Shown: piece after piece, positions 17,246-27,700 of the stretch | How the letters are laid out: the number at the start of each line of letters is the position of its first letter | Position numbering within the stretch: position 1 is the first letter of the stretch | Notes under the pieces: model-generated | The model's input: the letters and a program-made list of their open reading frames with translations, nothing else | Database searches by the model: none | What the model was told of the DNA's origin: nothing | Program-made: the position numbers and the translations under genes | Assembly (NCBI GenBank): GCA_964483375.1 | Contig: CAZABJ010000001.1 | Coordinates: forward strand, 62,001 to 126,000 | From: JAUIEH01 sp964483375 | GTDB taxonomy: Bacteria; Pseudomonadota; Alphaproteobacteria; Caulobacterales; Maricaulaceae | Reading direction: 5' to 3' | Length of the DNA stretch: 64,000 nt

Positions 17246-19909
17246 ATGGCGGCGTTCGCGCGCATGGTCGGCATGGCTTTGTTGGCGGCCGGTTTGGGAC
17301 TAACGGCGGCGCTAGCAGAACCGCTCAGCTACTTTCTCCCCGAAGACGTCTCTTACGACGCTGCGGTAGAGACCCCCGACGTCACGCTCGGGCATGAGCT
17401 GGGCGAGCATCCGGCGCGGCTTCATCTGATGGCGGACTACCTCACGCGGTTGGCCGAAACTTCCGACCGCATGAGCGTGGAGACCATCGGTTACTCCCAT
17501 GAGCGTCGGCCGATCTTGCACTTCGTCGTCAGCGCGCCTGAGAACCTCGCCCGCATCGATGAGATCCGCGAAAATCACCTCGCCGCCATCGATCCCGAAA
17601 ACGACCAGGCCCCGAGCGAGGACGCACCCGCGGTGGTGTGGCTGAATTTCGGCGTGCATGGCGCGGAATCCTCAGCCGCCGACGCGGTCATTCCGCTGCT
17701 GTATCACCTCGCCGCCGCTGAAGGTTCCGACATCGAACGGACGTTGGAGCGCAGCGTCATTCTTGTGACCGCGCTGTTCAATCCCGACGGCAACGCGCGC
17801 CGCATCGACCATGTGGACACTTTCGCCGGAGCGACCGCGGTCACCGACCCCGCTCATGAGCTGCATCAGCTTTGGGTCGCGGCGCGCACGAACCACTATT
17901 GGTTCGACCTCAATCGCCAGTGGCTGCTTCTAACCCAACCCGAAGCCCAGGCCTGGATCGACGTCTGGCATCGCTGGAAGCCGCATGTTTCGGGCGACTA
18001 TCATGAGATGGGGTCGAACGCGACGTACTACTTTCATCCCGGCGAGCCCTTGCGCCGCAATGTTCTGATCCCTGACGGCGCGCGCGAGCTGGCGCTTGAA
18101 ATCGCCGGCGGTCACGCCGCAGCGCTCGATGATCTGGGTGAGCTGTATTACTCCGAGGAAGGCTTCGACAATTTCTATGTCGGCAAAGGCTCCACCTATC
18201 CGCAGGTCAATGGCGGGGTGGGGATTTTGTTCGAAGCCGCCGCCGCGCGCGGCGGACGTATCGAGACCGACAATGGCGAGCGCACTTTCGCCCAGAACAT
18301 CCGCCTGCATTTCCGCACCTCGCTGTCCACCATCGCCGGCGCGGTCGAGCAACGCGCCGCGCTGCAGGCCTATCAGCGCACCTTCTTTCGCACCGCTTTG
18401 GAGGAGGCTCGCGCCGAGCGCGCCCGCGCCTATGTTTTCACCGCCGATGAGGACCCTGCGCGCTTGTGGCACTTCTTAAACGTGCTCGACGGCCACGACA
18501 TCCGCGTGCATGAACTGGCTGAGGACGTGACCATTTCTGGTCAGGCCTTCGCCGCCGGCGAAAGCTATGTGGTGCCGCTCGCCCAAGCCCAATATCGGAT
18601 GATCCAGGCGATTTTCGCGCGTTTCACCGAGTTCGAGGAAAACATCTTCTACGATGTGTCCGGCTGGACGATGCCGCTCGCCTACGACCTCGACTATGCC
18701 GAGGCCGCCCAACGGGACTATTCCGACGCCTTGTTGGGACCGCCCGCCGCGCTCGCTTTCCCCGCGGCGCCCGCCCCTCAACGGGCCGAGTACGGCTATG
18801 TCTTCGCCTGGTCGCACTATTACGCCCCGCGCGCCTTGCAGCGGCTGCACGCCGCGGGCGTTCGGACGCGGGCGGCGCGCGAGCCCTTCACCGCGCGAAC
18901 CCGGCTGGGTGAGACGAGCTTCGCGGCCGGGGCGATTTTCGTTCCCATGGGCGGTCAGGCGCATGACGCCGAGGCGATCCATGCGCTGATGGCGATCATC
19001 GCGCGGGAGGACGGCGTGCCCGTCAGCGCGGTCACTTCGGGGGCGACGCCGGATGCGGGCCGGGATTTCGGCGCGCCGAACTCCTTCGCCACGCTGGACC
19101 CGCCGTCGGTTCTGTTGCTGCATGGCGGGGCGGTCTCGCAATATGACACCGGCGAGATTTGGCACCTGCTCGACTATCGCATGGGCATGCCGGTCACCAT
19201 GCGCGAGGCGGACGCGCTGCCCGGCCTCGATTTGACCCGCTACACCCATATCGTTTTGCCGGGGCTTTGGGGTGGGGAGAACGGCCCCAATGGCGGAGCG
19301 ATGGACGAACGGGCGGCTGGCGCGTTGCGGGGTTGGGTGCGAGGCGGCGGAACCTTGGTCGCGCTGCGGCAAAGCGCAGCGTGGGCGCAGGAAACGTTGA
19401 TGGTGGACCCCCCGCCCGAGGGCGAGGCGGACCAGCCGCGCAAAGACGAAGAGGACGTCGAAGACCCGACATTGCGCTTGGACTACGCCGACCGGACCTT
19501 GCGCGACGCCGAGCATGTGATCGGCGGGGCGTTGTTGATGGGGGATTTAGACGTCACCCATCCGTTGGGCTTCGGCTATGGGGACCGTCAGCTGCCGGTG
19601 CACCGCAACACCACCGTAATGCTGGACCGCCCGGCCGACGACCCCTTCGCGGTGGTAGTTGAATATGTCAACGACCCGCTGTTGAGCGGCTACGCATCGG
19701 CGGAGCGGTTGGAGGAGCTGTCCGGCGCCCCCGCGGTGGTGGCCGAACGCTTTGGCGGCGGCGCCGTTATCGCCATCGCCGACAACCCCGCCTTCCGCGG
19801 AACCATGTTCGGCGCCAACAAGCTGTTCTTAAACGCGGTGTTCTTTTCGGATCTCTTCCAAGCCGCCCGCGGCGTCTACGTCCAAGAAGAACGCCCGCCG
19901 CGGGGTTAG
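17246..19909 (+). CDS. Exported M14-family zinc carboxypeptidase with C-terminal GATase1-like domain
   Basis: 887 residues. After a signal peptide (MAAFARMVGMALLAAGLG and on to ALA-EP) comes an M14 peptidase domain with the zinc ligands His138 and Glu141 in GVHGAESS and His253 in SGDYHEMG. About residues 640-880 resemble the glutamine amidotransferase class-I-like domain found at the C-terminus of some M14 proteins: SVLLLHGGAVSQYDTGEIW, HIVLPGLWGGENG and GALRGWVRGGGTLVALRQS, without an obvious nucleophilic Cys, so likely a binding fold. ATG 17246 is preferred over 17228 because GAGGGGG lies at the right distance and the signal peptide begins there. It probably degrades peptides in the periplasm or outside. 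Confidence 0.88.
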   Translation: MAAFARMVGMALLAAGLGLTAALAEPLSYFLPEDVSYDAAVETPDVTLGHELGEHPARLHLMADYLTRLAETSDRMSVETIGYSHERRPILHFVVSAPENLARIDEIRENHLAAIDPENDQAPSEDAPAVVWLNFGVHGAESSAADAVIPLLYHLAAAEGSDIERTLERSVILVTALFNPDGNARRIDHVDTFAGATAVTDPAHELHQLWVAARTNHYWFDLNRQWLLLTQPEAQAWIDVWHRWKPHVSGDYHEMGSNATYYFHPGEPLRRNVLIPDGARELALEIAGGHAAALDDLGELYYSEEGFDNFYVGKGSTYPQVNGGVGILFEAAAARGGRIETDNGERTFAQNIRLHFRTSLSTIAGAVEQRAALQAYQRTFFRTALEEARAERARAYVFTADEDPARLWHFLNVLDGHDIRVHELAEDVTISGQAFAAGESYVVPLAQAQYRMIQAIFARFTEFEENIFYDVSGWTMPLAYDLDYAEAAQRDYSDALLGPPAALAFPAAPAPQRAEYGYVFAWSHYYAPRALQRLHAAGVRTRAAREPFTARTRLGETSFAAGAIFVPMGGQAHDAEAIHALMAIIAREDGVPVSAVTSGATPDAGRDFGAPNSFATLDPPSVLLLHGGAVSQYDTGEIWHLLDYRMGMPVTMREADALPGLDLTRYTHIVLPGLWGGENGPNGGAMDERAAGALRGWVRGGGTLVALRQSAAWAQETLMVDPPPEGEADQPRKDEEDVEDPTLRLDYADRTLRDAEHVIGGALLMGDLDVTHPLGFGYGDRQLPVHRNTTVMLDRPADDPFAVVVEYVNDPLLSGYASAERLEELSGAPAVVAERFGGGAVIAIADNPAFRGTMFGANKLFLNAVFFSDLFQAARGVYVQEERPPRG

Positions 19910-20142
19910 CGGCGGACGGCCGTGGCGATGGCGAGCGTTCTGATAAGGAGAATCGGTCTTCCCCATAGGCTGCGGTCCGCGCGCCAGTCCCAAGACCGAC
20001 ACACGATACGCCAAAGACACATCGGCCGACAGTCTCGCGCGCGAGAGCCGAAATCGCCGGCCAGTTGTCGCCCGGCCGCGCCTTTCAGCGTACTGTGCCC
20101 CAAACTGGCGGCGGCCGCTGACCAGCAGCGCAGGGGGATGTG

Positions 20143-20424
20143 ATGGAAAATCAGAAAATCACGCTCAACAATCTGTTCGTCGATCGGACGTGGCGGCTCT
20201 ATGAGAACAAAAAGGGCGGCGGCGTTCTGTTTGCGGTCAAGTTTTTGCCTGACCAACCGCTCGAAGGCGGCCGGGCTAACGAAGTGAAGGTGAAGTTCGA
20301 CGGAACCACCCAGGAGCTGCAAGTCGGCGAAGCGGTGGTGCGCAAAGCCTTCGATCGCATCGATATCGATCCCGCCGGCGGCAACGCCATGATTGACGTG
20401 CAGATGGTTCCGTTCGCGAAATAA
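20143..20424 (+). CDS. Small hypothetical cytoplasmic protein
   Basis: 93 residues, no family recognised. It is charged, with no signal peptide, membrane segment or cysteine. The pattern (KITLNNLFVDRTWRLYENKK, then NEVKVKFDGTTQELQVGEA and FDRIDIDPAGGNAMIDVQMV) suggests an all-beta or alpha/beta fold. A GGGGG stretch 5 bases before ATG 20143 is a good ribosome binding site; a GTG one codon upstream is possible. Codon use is like that of its neighbours. It stands alone after 233 bases of non-coding sequence and is followed by a hairpin, so it seems to be its own transcription unit. Confidence 0.7.
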   Translation: MENQKITLNNLFVDRTWRLYENKKGGGVLFAVKFLPDQPLEGGRANEVKVKFDGTTQELQVGEAVVRKAFDRIDIDPAGGNAMIDVQMVPFAK

Positions 20425-20440
20425 CCGCGACTTGCGGCAG

Positions 20441-20464
20441 GGGCGGCCCTAGGCCTGGCCGCCC
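20441..20464 (+). terminator. Hairpin after the small hypothetical gene
   Basis: GGGCGGCC and GGCCGCCC form an 8-base perfect stem with an 8-base loop, 16 bases after the stop at 20424. Only a short ATT follows, so this is a terminator-like structure without a T-run. Confidence 0.45.
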
Positions 20465-20515
20465 ATTCCCGGCACTCTGGCGGCGAACCTGAAAACCGCG
20501 GAAGGGCCGCCGTCC

Positions 20516-21694
20516 ATGCAGTTCACGCCCGAACATGACCAGCTGCGCGAAACCGTTCGCCGCATCGTCGACACCCATATCAATCCGTATGTGGACGAAT
20601 GGGAGCGCGAGGAGCGGTTCCCCGCGCATCAAGTCTTCAAGCGTTTTGGCGAGGCGGGCCTGCTCGGCGTCACCCGGCCGGAAGAATATGGCGGGCTGGG
20701 GCTCGATTATTCCTACGCGCTCGTGGTCGCTGAAGAGCTGGGGCGGGTCCGTTGCGGGGGCGTTCCGATGGCGATCGGCGTTCAGTCCGACATGGCCACG
20801 CCTGCACTGGCCAAGCACGGCTCGGACGACGTGAAGGAGCGGTTTCTCCGACCGACGATCGCCGGCGACCTGGTCGCCTGTCTCGGCGTGTCGGAACCGT
20901 CCGGCGGCTCAGACGTGGCGGCCTTGAAAACCGTCGCCCGCAAGGACGGCGAGGACTACGTCATCAACGGCTCGAAAATGTGGATCACCAACGGGCTCCA
21001 GGCCGACTGGTGCTGCCTCCTCGCCAACACCTCCGAGGAAGGGGGGCCGCATATGAACAAGACGCTGATTTGCGTGCCCATGGACGCCCCCGGAATCTCC
21101 GTCGCCAAAAAGATCCGCAAAATCGGCATGCACGCCTCGGACACCGCCCAGCTGCATTTCGACGAGGTGCGCGTGCCGCAAGCCAACCGCATCGGCGAGG
21201 AGGGCTGGGGCTTCGTCTATCAGATGGAGCAATTCCAAGAGGAGCGGTTATGGGGCGCGGCGAATGTTCTGCTCGGGATGGAGCTCGCGATCCAAGACAC
21301 CATCGAATACACGAGCGAACGGCGCATTTTCGGCAAACCCGTTCTCGACAACCAGGTTGTTCATTTTCGCCTGGCGGAGCTCCAGACCGAAATCGAAGCG
21401 CTGCGCGCGCTCGTCTATCGCGCCGCGGAAAAGCACATCGCCGGTGAGGACGTGACGCTGCTGGCCTCGATGGCCAAATTGAAAGCGGGGCGGCTCGCGC
21501 GGGAAGTCGCCGACGCCTGCCTGCAATATTGGGGCGGGATGGGGTATTCCGATGAAACGCCTATTTCGCGTTTCTTCCGCGACGTGCGGCTGATTTCAAT
21601 CGGGGGGGGAGCCGACGAGGTGCTGCTCTCCATCATCTGCAAACAGATGGGCACGCTGCCGAGCAAAAAGCGTCACAATATCGAAGCGACTTGA
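20516..21694 (+). CDS. Acyl-CoA dehydrogenase
   Basis: 392 residues, standard for the flavin-dependent family that introduces the alpha-beta double bond in acyl-CoA thioesters. The three parts are in order: helical N-terminal domain (MQFTPEHDQLRETVRRIVDT), beta middle domain (CLGVSEPSGGSDVAALKT, KMWITNGLQADW) and helical C-terminal domain ending YWGGMGYSDETPISRFFRDV and SIGGGADEVLLSI. Chain length or branched substrate cannot be told from sequence. No thiolase, electron-transfer or CoA-ligase gene lies nearby, so it appears to be a stand-alone transcription unit. Confidence 0.93.
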   Translation: MQFTPEHDQLRETVRRIVDTHINPYVDEWEREERFPAHQVFKRFGEAGLLGVTRPEEYGGLGLDYSYALVVAEELGRVRCGGVPMAIGVQSDMATPALAKHGSDDVKERFLRPTIAGDLVACLGVSEPSGGSDVAALKTVARKDGEDYVINGSKMWITNGLQADWCCLLANTSEEGGPHMNKTLICVPMDAPGISVAKKIRKIGMHASDTAQLHFDEVRVPQANRIGEEGWGFVYQMEQFQEERLWGAANVLLGMELAIQDTIEYTSERRIFGKPVLDNQVVHFRLAELQTEIEALRALVYRAAEKHIAGEDVTLLASMAKLKAGRLAREVADACLQYWGGMGYSDETPISRFFRDVRLISIGGGADEVLLSIICKQMGTLPSKKRHNIEAT

Positions 21695-21764
21695 CCGCGC
21701 GGGAAGGCCCGAAGGACTCCCGCAAGTCGACGCTGCGCCCACGCAATCTCAACCCTTCCTCCCT

Positions 21765-22961
21765 ATGAGTGACCGGACAGCGGCGGAAACGCCGCGCGAG
21801 AGACACGTGGAAGCGATGACGGCCGGCCTGCCCGCGGAATTCAGCGACTACGCGCGTGAAGCGTTGATCATCACCGACGCGGCCCCCACCGCGCGTGAAG
21901 TTCGCATTGTTTGGGCGAACCGGGCGGCGGCTGCGTTGACCGGGTTTGACCGTGAGGCGCTGGCGTCGCGAACGATCGCCGCGCTGTTCGGGCCCGAAAC
22001 CGACCCAGCCGACAGGCGCGCGCTCGACGCCGCGCTTTCCGCTGAACGGCGCTTTGAGGGACGGTTGGCGGCGACCCACGCGGACGGCGGGAGCCGTCGC
22101 ATCGACCTGTCGCTTCAGCCGATCGAGGAGAACGGTCAGGTTCGTTGGTGGTCTTGGTCCCAGCGGGACGTGACTGAAGAAAGCGCCGTAGAGGCGGCTC
22201 GGCTGACCTTGTTGGCCAAACTTGAGAGCACCTCGTTGCGCAATGCGATGCTGTTGGCTCAAGCCCATGAGGCGTTGGCGGCGAAATCTGGGTTCATGGC
22301 CTCGGTCAGCCACGAGCTTCGCACCCCCCTCAACGGCGTGCTCGGCATGGCTACGCTGCTGCGCAAGACGGAGCTGAGCGCGCGCCAAGCACGCATCGCC
22401 TCGGCGATTGAGCATTCGGCGCGTCACCTGTTCTTCCTCATCACCGATGTGTTGGAGTTTTCCCGCACCAGCGACGCGCCGGCGGACTTAGTCACGACGG
22501 CAGTGGACTTGGGTCAACTCGTCCAGGACATGGCCACGCATTTTGAGGCTGAAGCCGAAGAGAAGGGGATCGCGCTTTCGGCGCGGCTCACCGCCAACGA
22601 CCCGATCGTGTTGGAGACCGACGCGTCTCGGCTGCGCCAAGTCCTCTTCAACCTGATATCCAACGCGGTGAAATACACCGCGCAAGGGAGCGTCGAGGTG
22701 ATCGCGGCGCGGGACGGCGCCGATGCGGTGATCGACATCATCGATACCGGCATCGGCATCGAGCCAGAGCATCAGCACGCCATCTTCGAAGAGTACGCCC
22801 GGTCGCCCGGGGCGCTGGCCAGCGGCGTCAATGGCGTCGGCATCGGCTTGTCGGTGACCATAAAACTGGTCGAGGCGTTGGGCGCGCGCCTGAACTTCTG
22901 CTCTGCTCCAGGCGAGGGCGCGCATTTCCGCATTCGCCTTCCAAGCGCAGCCTCGGCCTGA
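21765..22961 (+). CDS. Soluble PAS-domain sensor histidine kinase
   Basis: 398 residues, no membrane segment. Residues about 25-135 form a PAS domain (IVWANRAAAALTGFDREALA, then the PAC-like DLSLQPIEENGQVRWW). HisKA follows with His183 in SVSHELRTPLNGVLGM, and an HATPase_c domain from about 240 with the N-box FNLISNAVKYTAQG, the G1 box DTGIGIEPEHQHAIFEEYAR and G2 VNGVGIGLSVTIKLVEALG. It phosphorylates an unknown partner; the nearby minus-strand receiver (24234-24599) is a candidate. The next gene starts 9 bases after its stop, so the two are almost certainly cotranscribed. Confidence 0.92.
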   Translation: MSDRTAAETPRERHVEAMTAGLPAEFSDYAREALIITDAAPTAREVRIVWANRAAAALTGFDREALASRTIAALFGPETDPADRRALDAALSAERRFEGRLAATHADGGSRRIDLSLQPIEENGQVRWWSWSQRDVTEESAVEAARLTLLAKLESTSLRNAMLLAQAHEALAAKSGFMASVSHELRTPLNGVLGMATLLRKTELSARQARIASAIEHSARHLFFLITDVLEFSRTSDAPADLVTTAVDLGQLVQDMATHFEAEAEEKGIALSARLTANDPIVLETDASRLRQVLFNLISNAVKYTAQGSVEVIAARDGADAVIDIIDTGIGIEPEHQHAIFEEYARSPGALASGVNGVGIGLSVTIKLVEALGARLNFCSAPGEGAHFRIRLPSAASA

Positions 22962-22969
22962 GACGAGCC

Positions 22970-24196
22970 ATGGCCGAAACCGACCACAAGGCGCGCATCC
23001 GCGCCATTCGCGCAGCCGGCGGCCTCGTTAGCGTGGATGATCTGCTCACAGTGTCCTTCGCGGCGCTGAAACGGGCGGCGGGCGGGCGTTGGCGGTCGCG
23101 CCAGGACGTATGGGCGAAAAAAATCGAAGAGATCGCAGCGAGCAATGTCGGCCCCGACGATGTGGCGATGATTGACCAGGATCGCGTGACGCTGGTTTTT
23201 CATCCCAACTCAATCATCAATCGTGACGTCGCGGTTATTCAAATCATCAAGGAAATTCGCGACTTTTTCCTTGGTGAGCCCGAGATTGACCTCAGTTCAG
23301 AAGACGGCTTCGCCTGGAAATCACCGGCCCAGCCTGAGGCGCAGGAGGGCGAGAGCCCCGGCAGACAAGACCGTCAACACGCCAAGGCGACCGCGGAATC
23401 GGAGCATCGGACCGGCGCTGCGGGGCCGACGGCGTCAACCCGCGAGGCCGACGCCGGTCCGGAAGAGAGCGGGTCTGAAACGCAAGACGAAACGCTCACT
23501 ACGGACCAGATTGTAAGCGGTTTCGACTTCGGGGAGGACTGGCGTCCCTCCTACACCGCGACGTGGAAGCGCCACACCTTGCTCGACAGGCGTCGGCTCC
23601 AACACTGTCTCATCCTGCCCACGATTGAGAATGAACTGGGAGGCTTCGACACCAGCGACGCCTATTTTCAATCCAACGAAACCTTGGTGGACCTTGATCT
23701 GGTCGCGGTACGGGCGGCGGGCGCAGCGGCGATGAAGCTCTATAAAAAGCGAGACGCCGGCCAAGTGTTCTTCACCTTGAATGTCGAAACCCTGAGGGTC
23801 TCTTCATTCCGCGAGAGGCTGTGGCGCGACGTCCGTCAGATTCCTAAGCCGCTCCTGAATAAACTGTGCCCCATTCTGGTGCGCGTTTCGCCGAAGCTTC
23901 CCGCCGCCTCGACCGCCGAAGCCATTGCGCATTTGCGGAGCTTCATTCCCACCGTGTATTTGGCCGCCGCCGAGGCGCGGCAGATTGCGGAGGGCGGGCC
24001 TTACTTCCCCGTCGAGGGGTATTTCTTCGCGCCGCCGCCGCAGGAGCCTGGCGCTTGGCGTCGGTTCGGCCGCAAAGACGGCGTGTTGGGCCTTGTGAAA
24101 GAGCATCGCAAGCGCGCCGGGGTTCTCGCGCCTCAACCGCGCCATGAGTGCGCAGAGGCGATCGCGAACGGCTTCGACCTAGCCCCGCTTCGTTGA
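22970..24196 (+). CDS. Unrecognised protein, possibly decayed GGDEF-EAL-like signalling protein
   Basis: 408 residues in three parts. Residues about 1-115 are alpha/beta; GPDDVAMIDQDRVTLVFHPN followed by a helix sits where a GGDEF domain would have its signature, but no GGDEF motif is present. Residues about 116-180 are a charged, disordered-looking linker rich in Glu, Gln and Ser. Residues about 190-350 alternate strands and helices: YTATWKRHTLLDRRRLQ, DLDLVAVRAAGAAAMKLY, VFFTLNVETLRVSSFRERLW and CPILVRVSPKLP, reminiscent of an EAL barrel without its catalytic EAL or DDFG motifs. I do not recognise the family; the GGDEF/EAL comparison is inference. It follows a histidine kinase by 9 bases, which supports a signalling role. 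Confidence 0.6.
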   Translation: MAETDHKARIRAIRAAGGLVSVDDLLTVSFAALKRAAGGRWRSRQDVWAKKIEEIAASNVGPDDVAMIDQDRVTLVFHPNSIINRDVAVIQIIKEIRDFFLGEPEIDLSSEDGFAWKSPAQPEAQEGESPGRQDRQHAKATAESEHRTGAAGPTASTREADAGPEESGSETQDETLTTDQIVSGFDFGEDWRPSYTATWKRHTLLDRRRLQHCLILPTIENELGGFDTSDAYFQSNETLVDLDLVAVRAAGAAAMKLYKKRDAGQVFFTLNVETLRVSSFRERLWRDVRQIPKPLLNKLCPILVRVSPKLPAASTAEAIAHLRSFIPTVYLAAAEARQIAEGGPYFPVEGYFFAPPPQEPGAWRRFGRKDGVLGLVKEHRKRAGVLAPQPRHECAEAIANGFDLAPLR

Positions 24197-24233
24197 GCGG
24201 ACAGCCTATGGATCGGGTCTGGAGGGGCGGCGG

Positions 24234-24599
24234 TTACGCGGCGTCGAGCGTGTTTATGGCTTCCCGCAGGGCGTCGATGTCGATCGGTTTTTGCAGGTAG
24301 CCCGCGACCGGCGCGTCACGCGCGACAGGGGGCAGGGCGTCCCGGCCCAGCGCGGTGATAAGGAAGGTCCGACGCAACAGGGCTTCGTCGTCGGCGAGGG
24401 CGGTCAACACGCCCGCGCCATCGAGCTTGGGCATCATCATGTCCAAAAGCACCACGTCCGGCCGGCAATCGCGCACCGCTTCAAGCGCCGCCTCGCCGTC
24501 GCAAGCCAACGCGATGTCGAAATCGTCTTCCAACGCCATTTCAATGAGATCGCGGTTGATGCGGGTGTCGTCCACGATAAGGACATGGCGGCGGGTCAT
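24234..24599 (-). CDS. Single-domain response regulator (receiver only)
   Basis: 121 residues, a stand-alone CheY-like receiver. Asp10 and Asp11 (metal site), phospho-acceptor Asp53 in VVLLDMMMPKLDG, Thr82 in FLITALG and Lys104 in YLQKPIDIDALR are all present, so it should be phosphorylatable. There is no output domain; such proteins act by protein contact or in phosphorelays. It is convergent with the kinase/unknown pair, 37 bases from the end of the latter, and may be their partner. The RND operon upstream on the same strand ends in a terminator, so it should have its own promoter in 24600-24690. Confidence 0.9.
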   Translation of the reverse strand: MTRRHVLIVDDTRINRDLIEMALEDDFDIALACDGEAALEAVRDCRPDVVLLDMMMPKLDGAGVLTALADDEALLRRTFLITALGRDALPPVARDAPVAGYLQKPIDIDALREAINTLDAA

Positions 24600-24694
24600 A
24601 GGCGGCTCCGATCCGGTCGCCTTTCGGCTCGCCGCACAATGCCCATCGGTCGCTTACCGCGGCGTTAAGGACAAACGCGGCGGGGAAAGGAAAA

Positions 24695-24722
24695 CGTGGG
24701 CCGCTCAGGTGAGCGACCCACG
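24695..24722 (-). terminator. Intrinsic terminator of the RND efflux operon
   Basis: On the minus strand CGTGGGTCGCTC, loop ACCT, GAGCGGCCCACG gives a 12-base stem with one G-U pair, followed immediately by TTTT. It starts 31 bases after the stop of the RND permease gene at 24754. Confidence 0.85.
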
Positions 24723-24753
24723 CTTTGCAAACAAGCGATCAGCCTGCGCCGCG

Positions 24754-27700
24754 CTACTCCGCTGGCGCCGGTCGCGCGCCGCCATAGCCGCCATCGGGCC
24801 GGTCTTCCGCATCGTCCCCGGTTCTGCTGTCGATGTCGCCGGTCAGGCCCGCTAAAGGCTCGCGGGGGTCATAGTCCCGACCGATGAACCGCAGCGGCTC
24901 CCCTTTCCAGGCCCAACGCGACAACCGCGCGATGTCGCTGCCGATGGCGTAGAGCGCAGGCACGAGCACCAGCGTCAGCAACAGCGCGAATAACACCGCA
25001 AACGCGAGCGCGATCACCATGGGCTTGAGGAACTGCGCCTGAGTGGACCGCTCGGCGATCATCGGCAACACGCCCAAATAGGTCGTGACCGAGGTGAGCA
25101 AGATCGGGCGGAAGCGCGTGACGCCCGCGGAGACCAACGCCCGGAAGGCGTTCACGCCGCGCGCGCGCAAGCGGTTCACATAGTCGATCAGCACCAGGTT
25201 GTCGTTGATGACCACCCCCGCCGCGGCGCCGACGCCGAAGAAGGAGAACAGCGCAAGCGGGATGTCGTAGAGATAGTGTCCAATCACCGCCCCGACCAAT
25301 GCGAATGGGATTGCCGTCATCACAAGGATCGGTTGGAAGTAGGACTTAAACGCCACCGCCAGCAGGAAATACATCGCGAAGAACATGATGATCTGAAGCA
25401 CCATGATCTCGGCCAGGAACTCCTGTTCTCCTTGAGAGTCGCCGGTAAGTTCTCGGGTCACCCCTGGATGTCGTTGGGACCATTCCGCCCAGAACGTCTC
25501 GTCGAGGTTCTCCCGGATCTGACCCGCTTCATCTCCTTCGACTTCCGCAGTCACCGTTGCGGAGCGCTGTCGTTCCAGTCGGCGAATGGTGCTCACCCCA
25601 GGGGCGAACTCGACCTCCGCCACGCTCGAGAAGGGCACTTCTCGGCCGTCGGGGAGGCGGATGCGCAGGTCATACACGGTGTCGAGCGAGCGGCGGGCGT
25701 CGGTGGGGTAGCGCACCCTCACTTCGACGTCATCGCCGGCGCGCGGCAAACGCTGAACAAGCTCGCCGAAGTAAGCCTGGCCGACTTGGCGGACGACTTC
25801 CTGCAGCGTCAGACCAAGCGCCTCCGCGCCGGGCTGAAGGGTGAACAGCGCCTCGTCGGTGGACGAAGAGAAGTTGTCGCGGACGTTGAAGACGGAGCCA
25901 TAGGTCCGCAGCTGGTTCTCAAGGTCGTCCGCGGCGGCGCGCAAGTCGTCTTCGTTTGAAGAGAACAGCGCAAAAGCGAGTTCCGGTCCGCTTTGGTTCA
26001 TCGTAAAGGCGAGCCGGACGTCTTCAGCATCTGGAATCGGCCCGAGCAGCTCTGTCAGGCGCTCCGTCACTTCCCGGGTGGACACGCCGCCCGGCCGGAC
26101 TTCGGGCGGCGCCAGACCGATCCATGCCTGAACCTGCGTGTTGCTGGCGATGGCGTTGCGCGTTTCGACCAGCGGCTGCTCGGCGCCATACCGCTCGATA
26201 TACTCCTCAGCCAAGGCGTCTTGAGCGTTTTGGAACTGCTCTCGCACTTCCAGCACCCGGTTCCACGGCGTGCCGTCCGGCATGGAGATGTTGGCTTGAA
26301 TGAACTCGTTCTCGACCTCCGGCATGAAGGCGAAGCGGACATATCCCATGTTCATTGCGGCGATCGTGACGACGAACATCGCAACGAACAGCGTGAAGGT
26401 CGCGTAACGCGCGCGGATGGCGGTTTCGATCACGGGCCGATAAAGCCGCCGCGAAAACCCGACCAGCGTGCTGGCGAAGCCGCGCTGCACCGCCATTAAT
26501 CCGCCCATCGCCCCGCGATGTTTTCGCTGCGGCTTCATATGAGCCAAGTGGGCGGGAAGGATAAGAAGCGACTCGATGAGCGAGAACGTCAGCGCAGCGA
26601 TGACGACGAGCGAAATCTGGCGCGTAAAGTTCACCTCGGGCCCGGACAAAAGCATCCAAGGCGCGAACGCCATCATTGAGGTGATGACCGCGAAGACAAC
26701 CGGTTTGGCCACGAGCTGTGTGCCCAAAATGGCTGCGGTGACCCCGCGTTCGCCGCGTTCGACCATGTTGTGTATGTTCTCGCCCACAATGATGGCGTCG
26801 TCGACGACGATCCCCACCACCAAGAGAAACGCGAACAAAGACAGCATGTTCAGCGACACGCCCATCGGCAGAAGCAACGCGAATGTGCCCGCAAAGGCTG
26901 TCGCGATGCCGATGGTCACCCAGAACGCCACCATGGGGCGCAAGAACAAAATGAGGGTGATGAAAACGAGCGCGAGGCCGACAAACGCCGATGTGGCGAT
27001 GGTCGTCATGCGGTCGGTGTAGATCTTCGATCCGTCCCACCAAATCGAGAAGGAGACGCCCTCTGGGAACCTCCCCTCGGCCTCCTCGATATACTCGTTC
27101 ACCGCGCGCGCCGTCCGCACGACATTCATGTTGTTTTCCGTCGCCACCAGCGCCACGATCGCGGCGGATTCGCCCTGGAACGTCGCTTCCAGATTGGCGT
27201 CCACGAAGCCGTCGATCACGCGGGCCACGTCGCCCACGCGTATGGTCGCGCCGCCCGGTTCTTGGCGCACGATGATGGATTCGAAATCATTGGCGGTGTC
27301 GGCGAGCGAGCGGGAATTGAGCTGCACGTCCCCGGTCTCGGTCCGCACGCGCCCCGCTGAAGAGTTGACCGAAGAGCCGCGTATGGCGCGGGCCACCTCG
27401 TCGAAGGTCAACCCGTAGCGTCGCATCGCTTCTTCAGAGAGCTCGATTGAGACCTCTTCGCCCAGGATTCCGAACGCCGTGGCTCTTGATCCGCCTGGCA
27501 GATTGGCCATTTCATCGCGAACTTGATCCGCGATGCGTTTGAGTTCCAGCAGGTCGATGTCGCCGTGAATGGCGACGCCCATGTACCACTCTTGGGATTC
27601 CCATTGGGTGACGGTGGGTCGGAAGGCGCTGGGCGGCAGATTGTTGACGCCGTCCACGCGCAAGCTGAGGTCGTTGATGAAATCCGACATGTCGATGTCG

